Assembly: GCA_031254175.1 (NCBI GenBank)
Contig: JAIRUY010000265.1
Span: 1 to 8,076 of the forward strand
DNA: 8,076 bases
Direction: 5' to 3'
Source: Treponema sp.
Lineage (GTDB): Bacteria > Spirochaetota > Spirochaetia > Treponematales > Breznakiellaceae
The notes beneath the pieces are model-generated. The model was not told where the DNA came from. It saw only the letters and a list, made by a program, of their open reading frames with translations, and did no database searches. A program made the position numbers and the translations under genes. This document shows positions 7,152 to 8,076 of the stretch, piece by piece (position 1 is the first letter of the stretch; each line of letters opens with the position of its first letter).

Positions 7152-7283
7152 AACAATTTAATCGGGGTGCTGGATTATCCGGCTGAGATTGAGTGAGCTT
7201 CCTTAAAGAAGCATAACACTCGGAACCCTTGGCGTTCAAAAACGCCTAACCTGATCCGGATAATACCGGCGGAGGGAAATGTT
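7152..7283 (+). ncRNA. TPP (thiamine pyrophosphate) riboswitch aptamer
   Basis: This leader RNA binds thiamine pyrophosphate and lowers expression of the downstream genes. The conserved core is present: CGGGGTGC (7163-7170), GGCTGAGA (7181-7188), ACCCT (7225-7229), and a 3' half running from ACCTGATCCGG (7249-7259) through ATAATACCGGC to GGAGGGAA. P1 is 7152-7159 with 7277-7283, with one bulged A. P2 is GGGGT with ACCCT. P3 is short (7170-7174 with 7178-7182, 3-nt loop). P5 is CCGG (7256-7259) with CCGG (7266-7269). Two additional stems are present: GAGTG/CACTC with GCTTC/GAAGC (7191-7221), and a perfect GGCGTT/AACGCC hairpin (7231-7246). The usual GCGTAGGGA reads GCGGAGGGA. The orientation and the downstream thiamine genes agree with the call. 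Confidence 0.95.
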
Positions 7284-7308
7284 TTTTCGAAATCAATCGA
7301 AATTAAAC

Positions 7309-7342
7309 GCCTTTGCGGTATGTCCGTGAAGGCATTTTTTTT
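7309..7342 (+). terminator. intrinsic terminator acting as the riboswitch expression platform
   Basis: A continuous 10-bp stem (7309-7318 with 7324-7333, two G-U pairs, five-base loop TATGT) is followed by one A and eight T residues (7335-7342). It lies between the aptamer and the ribosome-binding site of the first gene. Ligand-dependent transcription termination is therefore the likely control mode, rather than masking of the ribosome-binding site. Confidence 0.88.
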
Positions 7343-7345
7343 GTT

Positions 7346-7350
7346 GGAGG
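7346..7350 (+). promoter_or_regulatory. ribosome-binding site of the thiamine-binding protein gene
   Basis: GGAGG seven bases before the ATG at 7358. It lies just after the terminator T-run and fixes the start at 7358. The in-frame ATG at 7313 lies inside the terminator stem and has no such site. Confidence 0.85.
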
Positions 7351-7357
7351 ATATGGT

Positions 7358-7669
7358 ATGAAGCAACCGGAAGCAAGTCTGGCAATACAGGTACTGCCCC
7401 AGTCGGTTACAGCCAACGAGGTACTGGGCATCGTTGACAAGGTCATTGCGTACATAAAAAGCACGGGCTTGAAAAACATCGTGGGGCCTTTTGAGACCAC
7501 CATTGAGGGCGACTTTGACAAGCTCATGGAAATAGCCGCGGAGTGCCAGCGTATCTGCGTCCGAGAGAGTGATTCTGGGGCGCCGAGCGTGCTGACCTAC
7601 ATGAAAATAGCTTACAGCCCAAACAATGGTATCTGGTCTATCGATGAGAAAATTGCCAAGCACTGTTAG
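7358..7669 (+). CDS. MTH1187/DUF77-family thiamine-binding protein
   Basis: This is a small cytoplasmic protein of 103 residues, the usual length of the MTH1187/YqgV (DUF77) family, which has a ferredoxin-like fold. The pattern ASLAIQVLPQ (6-15), IAYIKSTGLKNIVGPFETTIEG (30-51), then DKLMEI (54-59) and VLTYMKIAY (78-86) is characteristic, with the core PFETTIEG at 44-51. The Thermotoga maritima member TM0486 is known to bind thiamine and sits beside thiXYZ-type genes. The same arrangement here, directly under a TPP riboswitch, supports thiamine or precursor binding. It may buffer or deliver the vitamin, or modulate the transporter; its exact role is unsettled in the family. It overlaps the following permease gene. 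Confidence 0.88.
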   Translation: MKQPEASLAIQVLPQSVTANEVLGIVDKVIAYIKSTGLKNIVGPFETTIEGDFDKLMEIAAECQRICVRESDSGAPSVLTYMKIAYSPNNGIWSIDEKIAKHC

Positions 7670-8076
7670 ACTCGGCTGGCAGTCGTTTGTCCCCATTGCC
7701 GTCCTGATTCTGATCTGGCAGTTCCTCAGCTCCAGCGGCCTTGTTCCCGGCTACATGCTGCCCAGTCCATTGCGCGTAACTGCCGCTTTTATTGCGGAGT
7801 TTCCGCTGCTGATGTTCCACCTTTGGCGCACTTTGCTGGAAGCTGCCGCAGGGCTTTCTCTTTCTGTTGCCGCTTCGTTTATTCTTGCTGTTACAATGGA
7901 TGCAAATCGCTTCATCAAACAGTCACTGACGCCGCTTTTGCTGCTTACCCAGACAATGCCAACCATCGCAATCGCTCCTCTGCTAATTCTTTGGATGGGT
8001 TACGGCGTTGCACCAAAAATAACTCTTGTTTTTCTTGTCTGCTTTTTCCCGATGACAATAGGGCTTTTGGGAGCAT
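7644..8076 (+). CDS. ThiX/SsuC-like ABC transporter permease, probable thiamine precursor (HMP) uptake (3'-truncated by window edge)
   Basis: This reading frame is open from the ATG at 7644 to the window end, giving 144 residues and no stop. The translation is a binding-protein-dependent permease of the SsuC/TauC/ThiX type. It has a basic N-terminus, a membrane segment IAVLILIWQFLSSSGL (18-33), and the family motif MLPSPLRV (38-45). A second segment lies at about 67-84. Further on are TMPTIAIAPLLILWMGYGVAPK (104-125) and FFPMTIGLLGA (134-144). These last motifs are strongly typical of permeases for sulfonates, taurine and HMP. The second half, including the ATPase-contacting EAA loop, lies outside the window. 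It overlaps the thiamine-binding gene by 26 nt in another frame, suggesting translational coupling. The ribosome-binding site is weak, and an in-frame ATG at 7626 is an alternative start. A binding protein (ThiY) and an ATPase (ThiZ) are expected downstream. The thiamine link rests on the riboswitch and neighbour. Confidence 0.85.
   Translation, partial: MRKLPSTVRLGWQSFVPIAVLILIWQFLSSSGLVPGYMLPSPLRVTAAFIAEFPLLMFHLWRTLLEAAAGLSLSVAASFILAVTMDANRFIKQSLTPLLLLTQTMPTIAIAPLLILWMGYGVAPKITLVFLVCFFPMTIGLLGA

Noticed and set aside
7313..7357. Longer thiamine-binding protein from ATG at 7313
   Set aside because: The codon is part of the terminator stem; the GGAGG site and the family length support 7358.
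7175..7696. 173-codon antisense open frame on the - strand across the riboswitch and thiamine-binding gene
   Set aside because: It crosses a structured RNA and a well-supported gene, resembles no family and has no ribosome-binding site I can recognise.
1..8076. CRISPR arrays, insertion sequences, tRNA or rRNA genes, phage attachment sites
   Set aside because: No regularly spaced repeats, transposase-like proteins, terminal inverted repeats or tRNA-like sequences were seen on either strand.

Overview
The window carries parts of four transcription units from a bacterial chromosome of moderate GC content. Gene density is high, the genes have good Shine-Dalgarno sites, and one gene product is a lipoprotein. 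The protein families would fit an anaerobic low-GC Gram-positive or a Treponema-like spirochaete. The sequence alone does not decide between them, and a spirochaete is only a mild preference.

Left part (1-1503, + strand): the 3' portion of a Na+/phosphate (NptA/PhoU-type) cotransporter whose N-terminus lies outside the window. It converges on the next operon across a gap of only 17 bp, with no convincing terminator.

Centre (1504-7150, - strand, read right to left): a five-gene nucleoside uptake and cleavage operon. It begins with a sigma70-type promoter. The genes, in order, are a BMP-family lipoprotein, a double-domain ABC ATPase, two ABC permeases and a uridine phosphorylase. Junctions after the ATPase are very tight (10 nt, a 4-nt ATGA overlap, 4 nt), whereas the lipoprotein gene is separated from the ATPase gene by 89 nt that contains a strong hairpin. 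The lipoprotein captures a nucleoside, the two permeases and the ATPase import it, and the phosphorylase splits it with phosphate to base plus ribose-1-phosphate.

Right part (7063-8076): a divergent promoter region drives the nucleoside operon leftwards and a thiamine-related operon rightwards. The rightward transcript begins, as predicted, at the foot of a TPP riboswitch. This is followed by a 10-bp intrinsic terminator, a small MTH1187/DUF77-type thiamine-binding protein, and the first part of a ThiX/SsuC-like ABC permease that runs off the window. The permease reading frame overlaps the preceding gene and has no stop codon in the window.

No mobile element, CRISPR array, tRNA or rRNA was seen, and nothing here amounts to an obviously new system. 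The most interesting parts are the compact shared promoter region, with its repeat pair placed over both -35 boxes, and the architecture of the riboswitch and its expression platform.
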